From Streptomyces sp. D2-8 (lineage in GTDB: Bacteria > Actinomycetota > Actinomycetes > Streptomycetales > Streptomycetaceae), in assembly GCF_023184515.1 (NCBI RefSeq), contig NZ_JAAHBP010000033.1, forward strand, positions 1 to 64,000: a stretch of DNA of 64,000 bases, in the 5' to 3' direction. Each line of letters begins with the position of its first letter. Position 1 is the stretch's first letter. Positions 57,549-64,000 of the stretch are shown here, piece after piece. The notes under the pieces are model-generated. The model did not search any database. It was given only the letters and a program-made list of their open reading frames with translations, and was not told the origin of the DNA. The position numbers were made by a program, and so were the translations under genes.

Positions 57549-58691
57549 ATGCGCAAGAGATTGCGCAACGCCACTACTCCGGGGGTCCACTTAGGTCACA
57601 CTCTCCGTTCGCGGCTCCCCGACCAGGGGAGATGCACCACATTGCACAGCCCACAGCGTCCATCGTCATCTGACGACTTCGGCGCCAGTTACCTCGAACG
57701 CGGCTGGGAGCCGCCTGAGGAAGTCGTTCTGCGCCGCGAGTTGGTGCGCACGCCGGGCTTGCAGCCCGAAGACATCGGCGTCCTGTCAGAACTGCTGCTG
57801 CGGGACCCTCGCCTTCCGTCGACCATGGAGGCCATCCGCCGGGACATGCAGGCGCAGGGCTGGAAGATGGGCAAGGACCGGTTCAACGCCATCGCGGCAC
57901 GTCTGACGAAGGCCGGCCACCTCGCCCGCATGCCTGTCTACGACGAGACCACGCAGCGCCCCACTTGGGTCACGCGGGTGTACCGGAACCCTGCGAACAA
58001 CGAGCAGTACGTCGACCTGGGTATCGCGGCATCGCAGCAGGTCAGCGCCGAAGTGCGGGAAACCCGCGATTCCCAGCCCTCCGGATCGCGGGAAACCCGC
58101 GTTTCGCCTGGTCAGAGCCGAAATACGGAAAACCCGCGATCCGGAGCCGGATCGCGGAAAACCCGCGATCCGGAAACCCGCGTTTCGCCTGGTCAGAGCC
58201 GGAAAGCGGAAATCCCGCGATCCGGCGTTCACCCCCCACACCCCCCGGAGGAGGTAACTACCTCCTCCCCCTACCCCCTCACTGACTCCTCGGGGTCGCT
58301 TCCGTCACAGCGGGAGGAGGGGGCGGGTGGCTTCGCCCCGAAAGACCTTCACGCGGCGGAGTCGTTCTTGCAGCAGCTGCGCCCGCCGCATCACATGGGC
58401 GCGGCGTCGGCCCGCAAGTACGCGCCGCTGCTGCTGCGGTCGATGGCTGAGCAGGGCTGGCCGTCGATCTTCGAGGTCGACTCCGTGCTTCTGGCGCGGG
58501 AAGTCACGCGGGATCCGCAGGGCTTCAAGCGGGCGTCGTCGCTGGTTCCGACGCGGATCAGGGATCTTCCGCTCTACGCCATCGTCACGGGTGCCGGCCG
58601 GGACCAGGGCGCTGCCGCTGAGCGGTGTCCGGATCACCCGGCGCGCTACCGCAGGGGCTGCGTGGACTGCGCGATGACCGTGCCTGTCTGA
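57549..58691 (+). CDS. Replication-associated HTH protein with internal iterons
   Basis: 380 aa from ATG 57549; TTG 57642 with a GGGGAG upstream is an alternative that would start near HSPQRPSSSDDFGASYLERG. N-terminal winged-helix: LQPEDIGVLSELLLRDPRLP, STMEAIRRDMQAQGWKMGKD and RFNAIAARLTKAGHLARMPV, as in Streptomyces plasmid and phage replication proteins. The middle encodes repeated RETRVSPGQSR blocks because the DNA is an iteron array (58056-58220). The C-terminal part (AESFLQQLRPPHHMGAASAR ... CPDHPARYRRGCVDC) has Cys/His ligands. Directly upstream of the helicase gene. Probably the initiator or helicase loader. Confidence 0.68.
   Translation: MRKRLRNATTPGVHLGHTLRSRLPDQGRCTTLHSPQRPSSSDDFGASYLERGWEPPEEVVLRRELVRTPGLQPEDIGVLSELLLRDPRLPSTMEAIRRDMQAQGWKMGKDRFNAIAARLTKAGHLARMPVYDETTQRPTWVTRVYRNPANNEQYVDLGIAASQQVSAEVRETRDSQPSGSRETRVSPGQSRNTENPRSGAGSRKTRDPETRVSPGQSRKAEIPRSGVHPPHPPEEVTTSSPYPLTDSSGSLPSQREEGAGGFAPKDLHAAESFLQQLRPPHHMGAASARKYAPLLLRSMAEQGWPSIFEVDSVLLAREVTRDPQGFKRASSLVPTRIRDLPLYAIVTGAGRDQGAAAERCPDHPARYRRGCVDCAMTVPV
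58056..58220. repeat. Iteron array inside the replication gene, origin candidate
   Basis: Six copies of a short palindromic unit GCGG(G/A)AAA(A)CCCGCG at about 58055, 58087, 58125, 58155, 58171 and 58205. A perfect 30 bp direct repeat begins GGAAACCCGCGTTTCGCCTG at 58091-58120 and 58172-58201 (81 bp, 27 codons apart). The array stays in frame, so protein and DNA repeats coexist, as in origins embedded in rep genes of other plasmids. Confidence 0.65.
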
Positions 58692-58703
58692 CCAGACAGC
58701 AGT

Positions 58704-58735
58704 GCGGGCCGCTCCCGTGCAGGGGAGCGGCCCGC
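58704..58735. terminator. Hairpin between rep-like and dnaB genes
   Basis: GCGGGCCGCTCCC (58704-58716) pairs with GGGGAGCGGCCCGC (to 58735) with a short loop. A further CTGTCTGACCAGACAG palindrome lies just before it (58684-58699). Confidence 0.7.
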
Positions 58736-58773
58736 GAATCCCCTGACTGCTTACACCGACCAGGAGACTTCCA

Positions 58774-60165
58774 GTGTCTACCAGCATCCCGGCTCAAAGC
58801 CACGACGCCCCCAGTGACGACCTCGAACGCGAGGGCAAGCAGCCGGCCGCGTTTACCCGCATGCCGCCGCAGGACCTCGATGCCGAACGTGCGGTCATCG
58901 GAGCGCTGCTGCTGTCCGGCAGCCCGAAGAGCGCTTCCTACCGGTTCTTCGGCGAGATCCTGGAGACGGGTCTTGCCGCGGAGGAGTACTACCGGCCCGC
59001 CCACCAGATGATTCACCGCGCGATCCTGGAGGTGCACCAGGCGGGCGAGCCCGTGGACCCGGTGACCGTCGCCAATGCGCTGACCGAGCGGGGGGAGCTG
59101 GCCCGTGTCGGCGGTGCCCCGTACCTGCACGTCTGTGTCCAGGCCGCGCCCACCACCGCCAACGGGCCGCGCTATGCCGAGATCGTCCGCGCCAAGGCCT
59201 ACCGGCGGTCGGTCATCGAGTCGGCCAACCGCATCCTCGAGTACGCCTTCAGCGAGGCCGGTGACGAGGACGAGGTGCGCGCCCTGGTCGAGCAGCAGCT
59301 CACCGACATCGTCGCGGGCACCCCGGGACTGCAGGAGGCGCCGCCCGTGGTCGGTGACCTCTACCTCGACTTCGTCGCGGAGACCGAAGACATCCAGAAC
59401 GGCCGGCGGATGGGCCTGACCTACGGGTTCGCCGACCTCGACATCCTCACCTCGGGCATGCAGCCGGGCAACGTGACGGTGGTGGCCGCGCAGTCCGGCG
59501 TGGGCAAGTCCACGCTCGCGCTGAACATGGCTGTTGCCGCCGCCAAGACGGGCGCCCCGGTGATGTTCTCCTCGCTGGAGATGAGCAGCACCGAGCTGAT
59601 GCAGAAGATCGCCGCCGCTGAGGGGAAGCTCGCCCTGCACCACCTGACCCACAAGGGTGGCCTCACCCCGGAAGGGTGGGAGACCATCCATGCCCTGGGG
59701 CCGAAGCTGTTCCAGAAGCTGCCGCTGCGGGTCTACCGGCCCGACGGGGCGTCCCTGGGGGACATCGCCTCCGCCGCGCGGGCCAGCGCCCGTGCCGAAG
59801 GCCTCGGCCTCCTGGTCGTGGACTACGTGCAGCTGGTCGAGACCGAGCAGTTGCGCAACATCACCCGCGAGCAGGCCGTCGCGGCCGTCTCCCGCGGCCT
59901 GAAAAACCTGTCCGTCCAGCTCGGCTGCCACGTCATCGCCCTGTCCCAGCTCAACGACGACGGGATGATGCGCGAGTCCCGGGCCATCAAGAACGACGCA
60001 TCGGTGGTGATCAAGGTCGAGCGGCCCGACGCGCAGGACAAGGAGTCACCGCGTGCCGGTGAGGTCGACCTGGTCATCGAGAAGAACCGGTTCGGGCCCA
60101 CCGCCTGCGTGACCGTCGCCAGCCAGCTGCACTACTCCCGGTTCGTCGACATGGCCCACACCTGA
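58774..60165 (+). CDS. dnaB: Replicative DNA helicase, DnaB family
   Basis: 463 aa from GTG 58774 with GGAG upstream. N-domain: PPQDLDAERAVIGALLLSGS, then EEYYRPAHQMIHRAILEVHQ and VTVANALTERGELARVGGAP. RecA-like motor: GLTYGFADLDILTSGMQPGN, VVAAQSGVGKSTLALNMAVA (H1), VMFSSLEMSSTELMQKI (H1a), LGLLVVDYVQLV (H2), VIALSQLNDDG (H3) and EVDLVIEKNRFGPTACVTV (H4). Unwinds DNA at the fork in 5' to 3' direction. A plasmid-borne copy placed after the rep-like gene and before the terminal-protein gene suggests that this replicon partly loads its own fork machinery. Confidence 0.93.
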   Translation: MSTSIPAQSHDAPSDDLEREGKQPAAFTRMPPQDLDAERAVIGALLLSGSPKSASYRFFGEILETGLAAEEYYRPAHQMIHRAILEVHQAGEPVDPVTVANALTERGELARVGGAPYLHVCVQAAPTTANGPRYAEIVRAKAYRRSVIESANRILEYAFSEAGDEDEVRALVEQQLTDIVAGTPGLQEAPPVVGDLYLDFVAETEDIQNGRRMGLTYGFADLDILTSGMQPGNVTVVAAQSGVGKSTLALNMAVAAAKTGAPVMFSSLEMSSTELMQKIAAAEGKLALHHLTHKGGLTPEGWETIHALGPKLFQKLPLRVYRPDGASLGDIASAARASARAEGLGLLVVDYVQLVETEQLRNITREQAVAAVSRGLKNLSVQLGCHVIALSQLNDDGMMRESRAIKNDASVVIKVERPDAQDKESPRAGEVDLVIEKNRFGPTACVTVASQLHYSRFVDMAHT

Positions 60166-60211
60166 CCCACCCCCCCAACGCCCCTTGAGGGCGCAGGAAA
60201 CCCCCTGGGTG

Positions 60212-60280
60212 CCGCTGTGCGGAGCGATCACAGCCCGGCCGGGCACTTCCCCCGGCCCGGCCGTGATCGCCCCACAGCGG
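60212..60280. terminator. Long imperfect hairpin between dnaB and tpg
   Basis: The arms (60212-60243 and 60251-60280) pair along about 28 positions, including CGATCAC with GTGATCG and the GGCCGGG region with its complement, around a 7 nt loop. Acts as terminator or as regulatory structure ahead of the terminal-protein gene, which starts 32 bp later. Confidence 0.65.
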
Positions 60281-60312
60281 ACCACGCAGCCGATCATGAA
60301 CGGAGAGCCCGC

Positions 60313-60867
60313 ATGGGCATCGTGGACGACGGTCTGAACCGGGCCGTGCAGCAGGCATTCACCCGTCCCATCCCCAAGAGCGCCGGGGCGCAGATGCGTT
60401 ACCTGGTCAAGCAGCTCAAGGGCACCCGCGCCGCCGCCCAACTCCTCGGCGTCTCGCAGCGCACGGTCGAGCGGTACGTCAAAGACCAGATCCGCCGGCC
60501 CCGCGCCGACCTCGCCCAGCGCCTGGCCGACGCCGTCCGCGAGCGCTGGCAGCCGCGGGTGCGCGCCCAGGCCCGCAAGCAGGCAGCCACCAGCACGGGC
60601 GTCGTCATCGACGTGCGGGCCCGATTCGGTTTCACGGCCGCTTCCGGGACCACCGATGACGCCCGCCTGTGGCACATCACCCTCGCCCTGCCCCCGCAGT
60701 ACGCGGCCCGCCTGTTCGACGCCCAGGACGCGGGCGCCAGCGAGCAGCAGCTGCGCGACCTCGCGGGCCAGGCGCTCGGCGAGGTGTATTTCCAGGACGG
60801 CGGGCGCCGCGCCCAGGGCCTGGACGTCGAGTTCACCGACATCGAGCAGATGGAATTCGACCTGTAG
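60313..60867 (+). CDS. tpg: Telomere terminal protein (Tpg family)
   Basis: 184 aa from ATG 60313. MGIVDDGLNRAVQQAFTRPI, then PKSAGAQMRYLVKQLKGTRA, AAQLLGVSQRTVERYVKDQI and VRARFGFTAASGTTDDARLW, with an ending that includes YFQDGGRR and FTDIEQMEFDL: near-textbook Tpg of Streptomyces linear replicons. The first half holds a helix-turn-helix. Tpg is covalently attached to the 5' ends of linear DNA and primes end patching, usually with Tap. This marks the molecule as linear or as having been so. No Tap gene is visible in the window; the upstream gene is the helicase instead. Confidence 0.95.
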   Translation: MGIVDDGLNRAVQQAFTRPIPKSAGAQMRYLVKQLKGTRAAAQLLGVSQRTVERYVKDQIRRPRADLAQRLADAVRERWQPRVRAQARKQAATSTGVVIDVRARFGFTAASGTTDDARLWHITLALPPQYAARLFDAQDAGASEQQLRDLAGQALGEVYFQDGGRRAQGLDVEFTDIEQMEFDL

Positions 60868-60953
60868 GCGGCTGCTGCCCGCCCCTGGCGGTAGTGAAAT
60901 CGCGCTACCGTTTTCTCGACCTCCGGTGTTCACCGGATTGGGAGGACCAAAGA

Positions 60954-61960
60954 TGATCCGCGCCGGACGCCGGCACCTGGTGCGCACCCTCGCCGACATC
61001 GCCGCGCAGCAGGGCATCGCCGTGCCGACCCTGCTCAGTTCGGGCCGCCTGCAGGCCGAAGGGTTCCCCGCGCCGCTGAGCGCGGGCCGCACCCGGCTCT
61101 ACGACGGCGAGCAGGTCGACGCCTACCTCGCCGGGCGCCCCGTTCCGGCGCTGCCGACGGCGGACGATGACGATGACCTGCTGGACCGTCAGGAGGCTGC
61201 CGCGCTGAGCGGGATCCCCCTGCACGCATGGGACCGCCGCAAGAAGGCCCCGTCGGTGAGTGAGCACATGGTGCTCGTCGGCGGCGTCGAGCACTGGCCC
61301 CGCGGCATCGTGCGGGACTACACCCCTGCCCCCCGCCCCCGTACCGGCGGAGGCGGAGGCCGCCCGGCGGGCGCCGGTGACCAAGTCCCGCGCGACCTTC
61401 TCCCGGCGCGCGTCGGGCAGCTCCTGGACGACGATCCCGCCCTCACTGCGGCCGGGGTCACCGAACAGCTCGGCGTGCACCGCAACACGGCCCAGGCCGC
61501 ACTGACAGCCCTGCGCGCGGAGCGGATGGCCAGCGTGATGGAGCAGCGCGGGGTCACGGCCGCGCAGGCCGCCGCCGCGCTCGGCTATCCGGCTGGACTG
61601 ACCCGCCGCGCGGGCATCCGCGCCGGGGCCATCGTGCGCGGCCGCCAGGCGCGCCCCTACCTCGCCGACGTCGCCCGTGCCCTGCACGCACGCGGCTGGA
61701 CCACCACCGACACCCCGCCGGCCGTCGAGCACCCCCAGGGCGACGAGTGCTTTGCCGCGCTCGTCCTGGACGGCCCCGAAGCGCCGGCTGTGGCTCTGGT
61801 GTGGTCCGAGCGGCACGGCTGGCGCACCTCGACCTCGCGTCGCCATCCGCTCGGCCGGGACGCAGCCTGGCCCCCGCCGGGCCCTGGCGTGCGCCACCTC
61901 GCCACCGGCATCACCCCCGACCCGGCCGACCTCGTGAAGGCCCTGGAAGCCACCGGCTGA
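60954..61960 (+). CDS. Tpg-linked plasmid protein with DUF6292-like C-terminus
   Basis: 335 aa from ATG 60954 (GGAGGA upstream). The N-terminal part has two excisionase-like segments (RTLADIAAQQGIAVPTLLSS; LDRQEAAALSGIPLHAWDRR) and a recurring HTH pattern (LTAAGVTEQLGVHRNTAQAA). The C-terminal 90 residues (ALVWSERHGWRTSTSRRHPL and GVRHLATGITPDPADLVKAL) match DUF6292. Probably a DNA-binding protein linked to telomere or replication functions. Follows tpg by 86 bp. Confidence 0.65.
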
Positions 61961-61985
61961 CCGTCCCCCGCCGCACCCACCGATT

Positions 61986-62012
61986 CGGGCCCCAGGACGA
62001 CCCTGGGGCCCG
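61986..62012. terminator. Terminator after the tpg unit
   Basis: CGGGCCCCAGG (61986-61996) pairs perfectly with CCTGGGGCCCG (62002-62012), loop ACGAC. It closes the rep-dnaB-tpg transcription unit. Confidence 0.75.
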
Positions 62013-62075
62013 CGCCGTGCCCGGTGAGGCAGCGGACACCACGCGGGACGGTGTCCGGAGGGCTTAGATGGGTGC

Positions 62076-62651
62076 TCAGCCGTTCACTGGGACGTCGAAC
62101 ATGGGCGATGTGCCCGTGTCCTTAAAGTGGAGCGTTCCCTTGCCTTCCGGGACTTCCACAACCGGCGTGCCGATGGCGTACTTGCCGGGCGGGATCTCTT
62201 GGACGAAGTCCTCGTATTCGAGGCCTACCACACTCACGGAGTCAACCAACCGGCCGTCCTCGCTCTCCCACGTGCCTCCATCCAGAAGTGAGGGGAGGAA
62301 CGTGGCCGTACCCGTGTTCTCTACGCGGAATGTCATCGCGTAGCTCGTTTTTCCGGGTGTTTCGTTGGCTACCTCGACCAGGTCTTTCAAGGTGACCTTG
62401 ATCGGCTGATCTGGCTCGTCATACGCGGGCTGGTAATAGGCCGTAACGGTCTCGCCGACGCGGAGCGTCGGGGGAGACTGACGAGTGGGCTGTTCCTCTG
62501 CCGTAGTCACGGGGAGGTCCGTTGTCGTAGTCACGGGGAGGTCCGCCTTGTCCTGAGCAGGGGTGCCGCCGCACGCGGTAACCCCTCCCACGGCCAGAAC
62601 CGCCGCACTGGCCGCCGTGACGATAAGGTTCCGGGTTCGCATTCTGATCAC
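62076..62651 (-). CDS. Lipoprotein, DUF4352-like
   Basis: 191 aa. Signal peptide MRTRNLIVTAASAAVLAVGG followed by lipobox VTAC-GG (ATG 62651; the third in-frame codon, ATG 62642, also fits). A Thr/Pro-rich spacer (TTTTDLPVTTAEEQPTRQSP) leads to a beta-sandwich: LRVGETVTAYYQPAY, DLVEVANETPGKTSYAMTFR, VENTGTATFLPS and DSVSVVGLEYEDF, typical of DUF4352/telomeric-repeat-binding-like extracellular domains. Surface-anchored, unknown partner. Converges with the tpg unit. Confidence 0.8.
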   Translation of the reverse strand: MIRMRTRNLIVTAASAAVLAVGGVTACGGTPAQDKADLPVTTTTDLPVTTAEEQPTRQSPPTLRVGETVTAYYQPAYDEPDQPIKVTLKDLVEVANETPGKTSYAMTFRVENTGTATFLPSLLDGGTWESEDGRLVDSVSVVGLEYEDFVQEIPPGKYAIGTPVVEVPEGKGTLHFKDTGTSPMFDVPVNG

Positions 62652-63204
62652 CTTCTATCCCCTCAGTATGAGAGTGGGTGCCCGGCCGGGCACCATCACC
62701 GGCCCCTCTGGTCGGGGCCGTCACTCCCGGAGCCAGAAAGGGGCCCGGAGAGTCGTGGGACCGGGGCCCCGGTACGTAGCTGCGCTCCAGGTCGCGAAGC
62801 GCGCCGAGGGCGGCGAGCGGGCGCTCCTGCGCGAGGGTGTAGAGGCGGAGGACCAGGTCGCTCGTCTCCTCTTCGACGTCGGGTGGCGGTTCGGTCAACA
62901 CGCCTTTCGCCCGCTCAACACCCGAGATAGCACGGGCGTTCCGGGGGCGCAGCACGGCGCGCCGCAGCCCGCCGCCGCGCCGACGCCCGTTCCAGTCGGG
63001 TGCAGCGGGCCGGGGCCCGGCCCGCTGCACCGCCGGGGCGTGTCTGGAGTGCTGCGCTCCCCGACCGCGTGCTTGCACGCTCGCCCTGCCACCACCCTCG
63101 CCGGGCCCGCTGCGCGGCCTACCGGCTGCCCGCCCGGCCCAGCGTCTCTCACCGCCCAGCCCACTTCGCCGCACTCCTGGAACAGGCCCTCTTGCCGGTC
63201 GGAG
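62652..63204. other. Region of 550 bp with a doubtful minus-strand frame
   Basis: A palindrome GGTGCCCGGCCGGGCACC is at 62677-62694. A minus-strand frame (GTG 62901) starts VLTEPPPDVEEETSDLVLRL with YTLAQERPLAALGALRDLER but then runs into the lipoprotein gene. It may be the start of a small frameshifted gene or chance. Nothing else supported. Confidence 0.3.
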
Positions 63205-63879
63205 TCAGATGTGAGGGGTGTCCGGCTCCGGGGCGTCGCCGGCGGCCGTCTGAAGGCGGTAGGCGGTGTGGAGCCCGCGCAGGATTGCGGCGCGCCAGAT
63301 GTCTCCCCGGTGGGTGATGCGTGAGCGGATCGCCTCGAACTCGGCGCGCTCTGCTTCGGTGCAGTTGTGGCGGGTGCTGTGGGTGGGGTGTGCTTTGGGA
63401 TGGCGCTGTTGCCAGTCCTCGAGCTGGTCCCGCGCGTCCTTGGAGGTGTGCCAGCAGGCGGCATAGACGGTGTTGACCAGGTCGGTGGGCAGCCGGACGG
63501 TCACCGGCTCGTGCCACACACCGTTGGGAGAGCCGGGTGAGCGGCCCTGTGCCCGGGCCTGGTGGGGGAAGGGGTCCCAGGGGCTGTTCCATCCCCGTTG
63601 GTCGATCTCCTGGCACAGCCCTGCGGTGACCAGCGCGTTGAAGCTGTCGATCAATGTTCCCTCGCGGCGCATCTGCTTTTTGCGTTCGTTCCACTGTCCC
63701 CGCCGGGCTTCGGCCTCGCGGCGGCTGAGTCCGGTGGTGAGGGCCAGGGGATGCTGCTTGGCCCGTGTGTGTTCCTCCTTGAAGAAGGGCTTGAGGGCGT
63801 CCAGCTGCCTGCGGGTGTCCAGCTTGACGGCGGCGGTCACGGTGACCTCGCCCGTGAGCATGGCCCGCAAGTCGATCAT
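63205..63879 (-). CDS. Hypothetical plasmid protein, 224 aa
   Basis: ATG 63879, overlapping the previous stop by 4 bp (ATGA). MIDLRAMLTGEVTVTAAVKL is followed by KQHPLALTTGLSRREAEARR, VTVRLPTDLVNTVYAACWHT and SRITHRGDIWRAAILRGLHT. The RLP-DLV... segment recalls ribbon-helix-helix-like proteins, but I do not recognise the family. Helical, basic, soluble. Second gene of a unit that starts beyond the window. Confidence 0.55.
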   Translation of the reverse strand: MIDLRAMLTGEVTVTAAVKLDTRRQLDALKPFFKEEHTRAKQHPLALTTGLSRREAEARRGQWNERKKQMRREGTLIDSFNALVTAGLCQEIDQRGWNSPWDPFPHQARAQGRSPGSPNGVWHEPVTVRLPTDLVNTVYAACWHTSKDARDQLEDWQQRHPKAHPTHSTRHNCTEAERAEFEAIRSRITHRGDIWRAAILRGLHTAYRLQTAAGDAPEPDTPHI

Positions 63880-64000
63880 GACTGCTCCCGTGACGGTCGG
63901 GACGCCCTGCTCGACCGCTGTGCGTTGGCGTACATGGCCCGCAGTGCCTTCAGCGCGCGCAGGCGGTGCCGCGCCGCGGTGGCACGGGTAAGGCCGAGAA
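63876..64000 (-). CDS. C-terminal end of an unknown gene (partial)
   Basis: A frame entering from the right edge reads LGLTRATAARHRLRALKALR, then AMYANAQRSSRASRPSREQS, and ends in TGA overlapping ATG 63879. Basic helix at the C-terminus. The coupling overlap indicates that it is the upstream operon partner of the 63205 gene. Nothing can be said about function. Confidence 0.5.
   Translation of the reverse strand, partial: LGLTRATAARHRLRALKALRAMYANAQRSSRASRPSREQS

Noticed and set aside
58050..58220. Possible CRISPR array
   Set aside because: The repeats are nested palindromes with irregular spacing inside a reading frame and no cas genes occur; an iteron array fits better.
62419..63174. 251-codon minus-strand frame over the lipoprotein start
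   Set aside because: Overlaps the well-supported lipoprotein gene by over 200 bp and turns into Gly/Arg-rich sequence; only a short central stretch looks coding.
1..64000. tRNA or rRNA genes
   Set aside because: No TTCGA-type T-loops with matching acceptor stems or rRNA blocks were noticed; the aaRS-like gene is not next to a tRNA.

Overview
The window is high-GC actinobacterial DNA that looks like part of a Streptomyces linear plasmid. A terminal-protein gene of the Tpg type (60313-60867) lies just downstream of a DnaB-type helicase (58774-60165) and a replication-like protein with internal iterons (57549-58691). A parAB pair with three parS-like palindromes lies near 30-32.6 kb. Many genes belong to small Streptomyces-specific families (DUF6207, DUF6233, DUF6292, replication-relaxation, RRQRL-type, SCO6880).

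Layout. 1-3.8 kb: tail of a helicase-associated-domain protein, then a three-gene Lamassu-like / ABC-three-component defence operon (DUF4297 nuclease, small winged-helix middle protein, zinc-hook SMC-like ATPase). 4.0-14.1 kb: an ATP-dependent DNA ligase gene cut into three pieces. The first gap is a 7.6 kb Tn554-like element (three tyrosine recombinases, a TnpC-like protein, a MerR-PP2C fusion and a small ORF) with 6 bp core repeats. The second gap is about 1.6 kb and carries a pentapeptide-repeat membrane protein. 14.1-20.8 kb: DUF6207, a frameshifted replication-relaxation protein, an iteron- and palindrome-rich zone, a small SLATT-like membrane protein between 26 bp inverted repeats, another frameshifted gene, a strong repeat/hairpin array and a MobF relaxase. 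21.1-29.6 kb: a secreted NucA/NucB DNase with a ComJ-like partner, a secreted lamin-tail protein, a secreted HNH nuclease, Ku, and a stub of another ligase. 29.8-32.6 kb: parB, parA and parS-like sites. 32.8-40 kb: a DegT-type aminotransferase, small membrane and zinc proteins, an IS110 remnant, a two-gene operon of a class I aminoacyl-tRNA-synthetase-like protein plus an ASCH protein, an orphan Pycsar-effector-like membrane protein and an RRQRL zinc protein.

40.3-52.5 kb is one long minus-strand transfer cluster: VirB4-like ATPase with an added C-terminal membrane and extracytoplasmic part, SCO6880-type protein, VirB6/TrbL-like channel, small two-helix protein, lytic transglycosylase/NlpC-P60 enzyme, FtsK/TraB-type ATPase, Spd-like membrane protein and a run of small overlapping genes. 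It is faced by a divergent GntR/HutC (KorSA-like) regulator with four operator-like palindromes. With the MobF relaxase at 19-21 kb it makes a plausible single-strand conjugation apparatus. 53.8-57 kb holds an HTH-kinase fusion plus a second P-loop kinase, convergent with an oxidoreductase and a HAD phosphatase. 57-62 kb is the replication/telomere module. 62-64 kb holds a lipoprotein and unrecognised plasmid genes.

The main points for follow-up are the Lamassu-like operon, the Tn554-like element with precise ends in the ligase gene, the parS-like palindromes, the SLATT-like gene between inverted repeats, the NucB/ComJ-like pair, and the aaRS-like/ASCH operon. All family assignments come from reading motifs; no database search was run.
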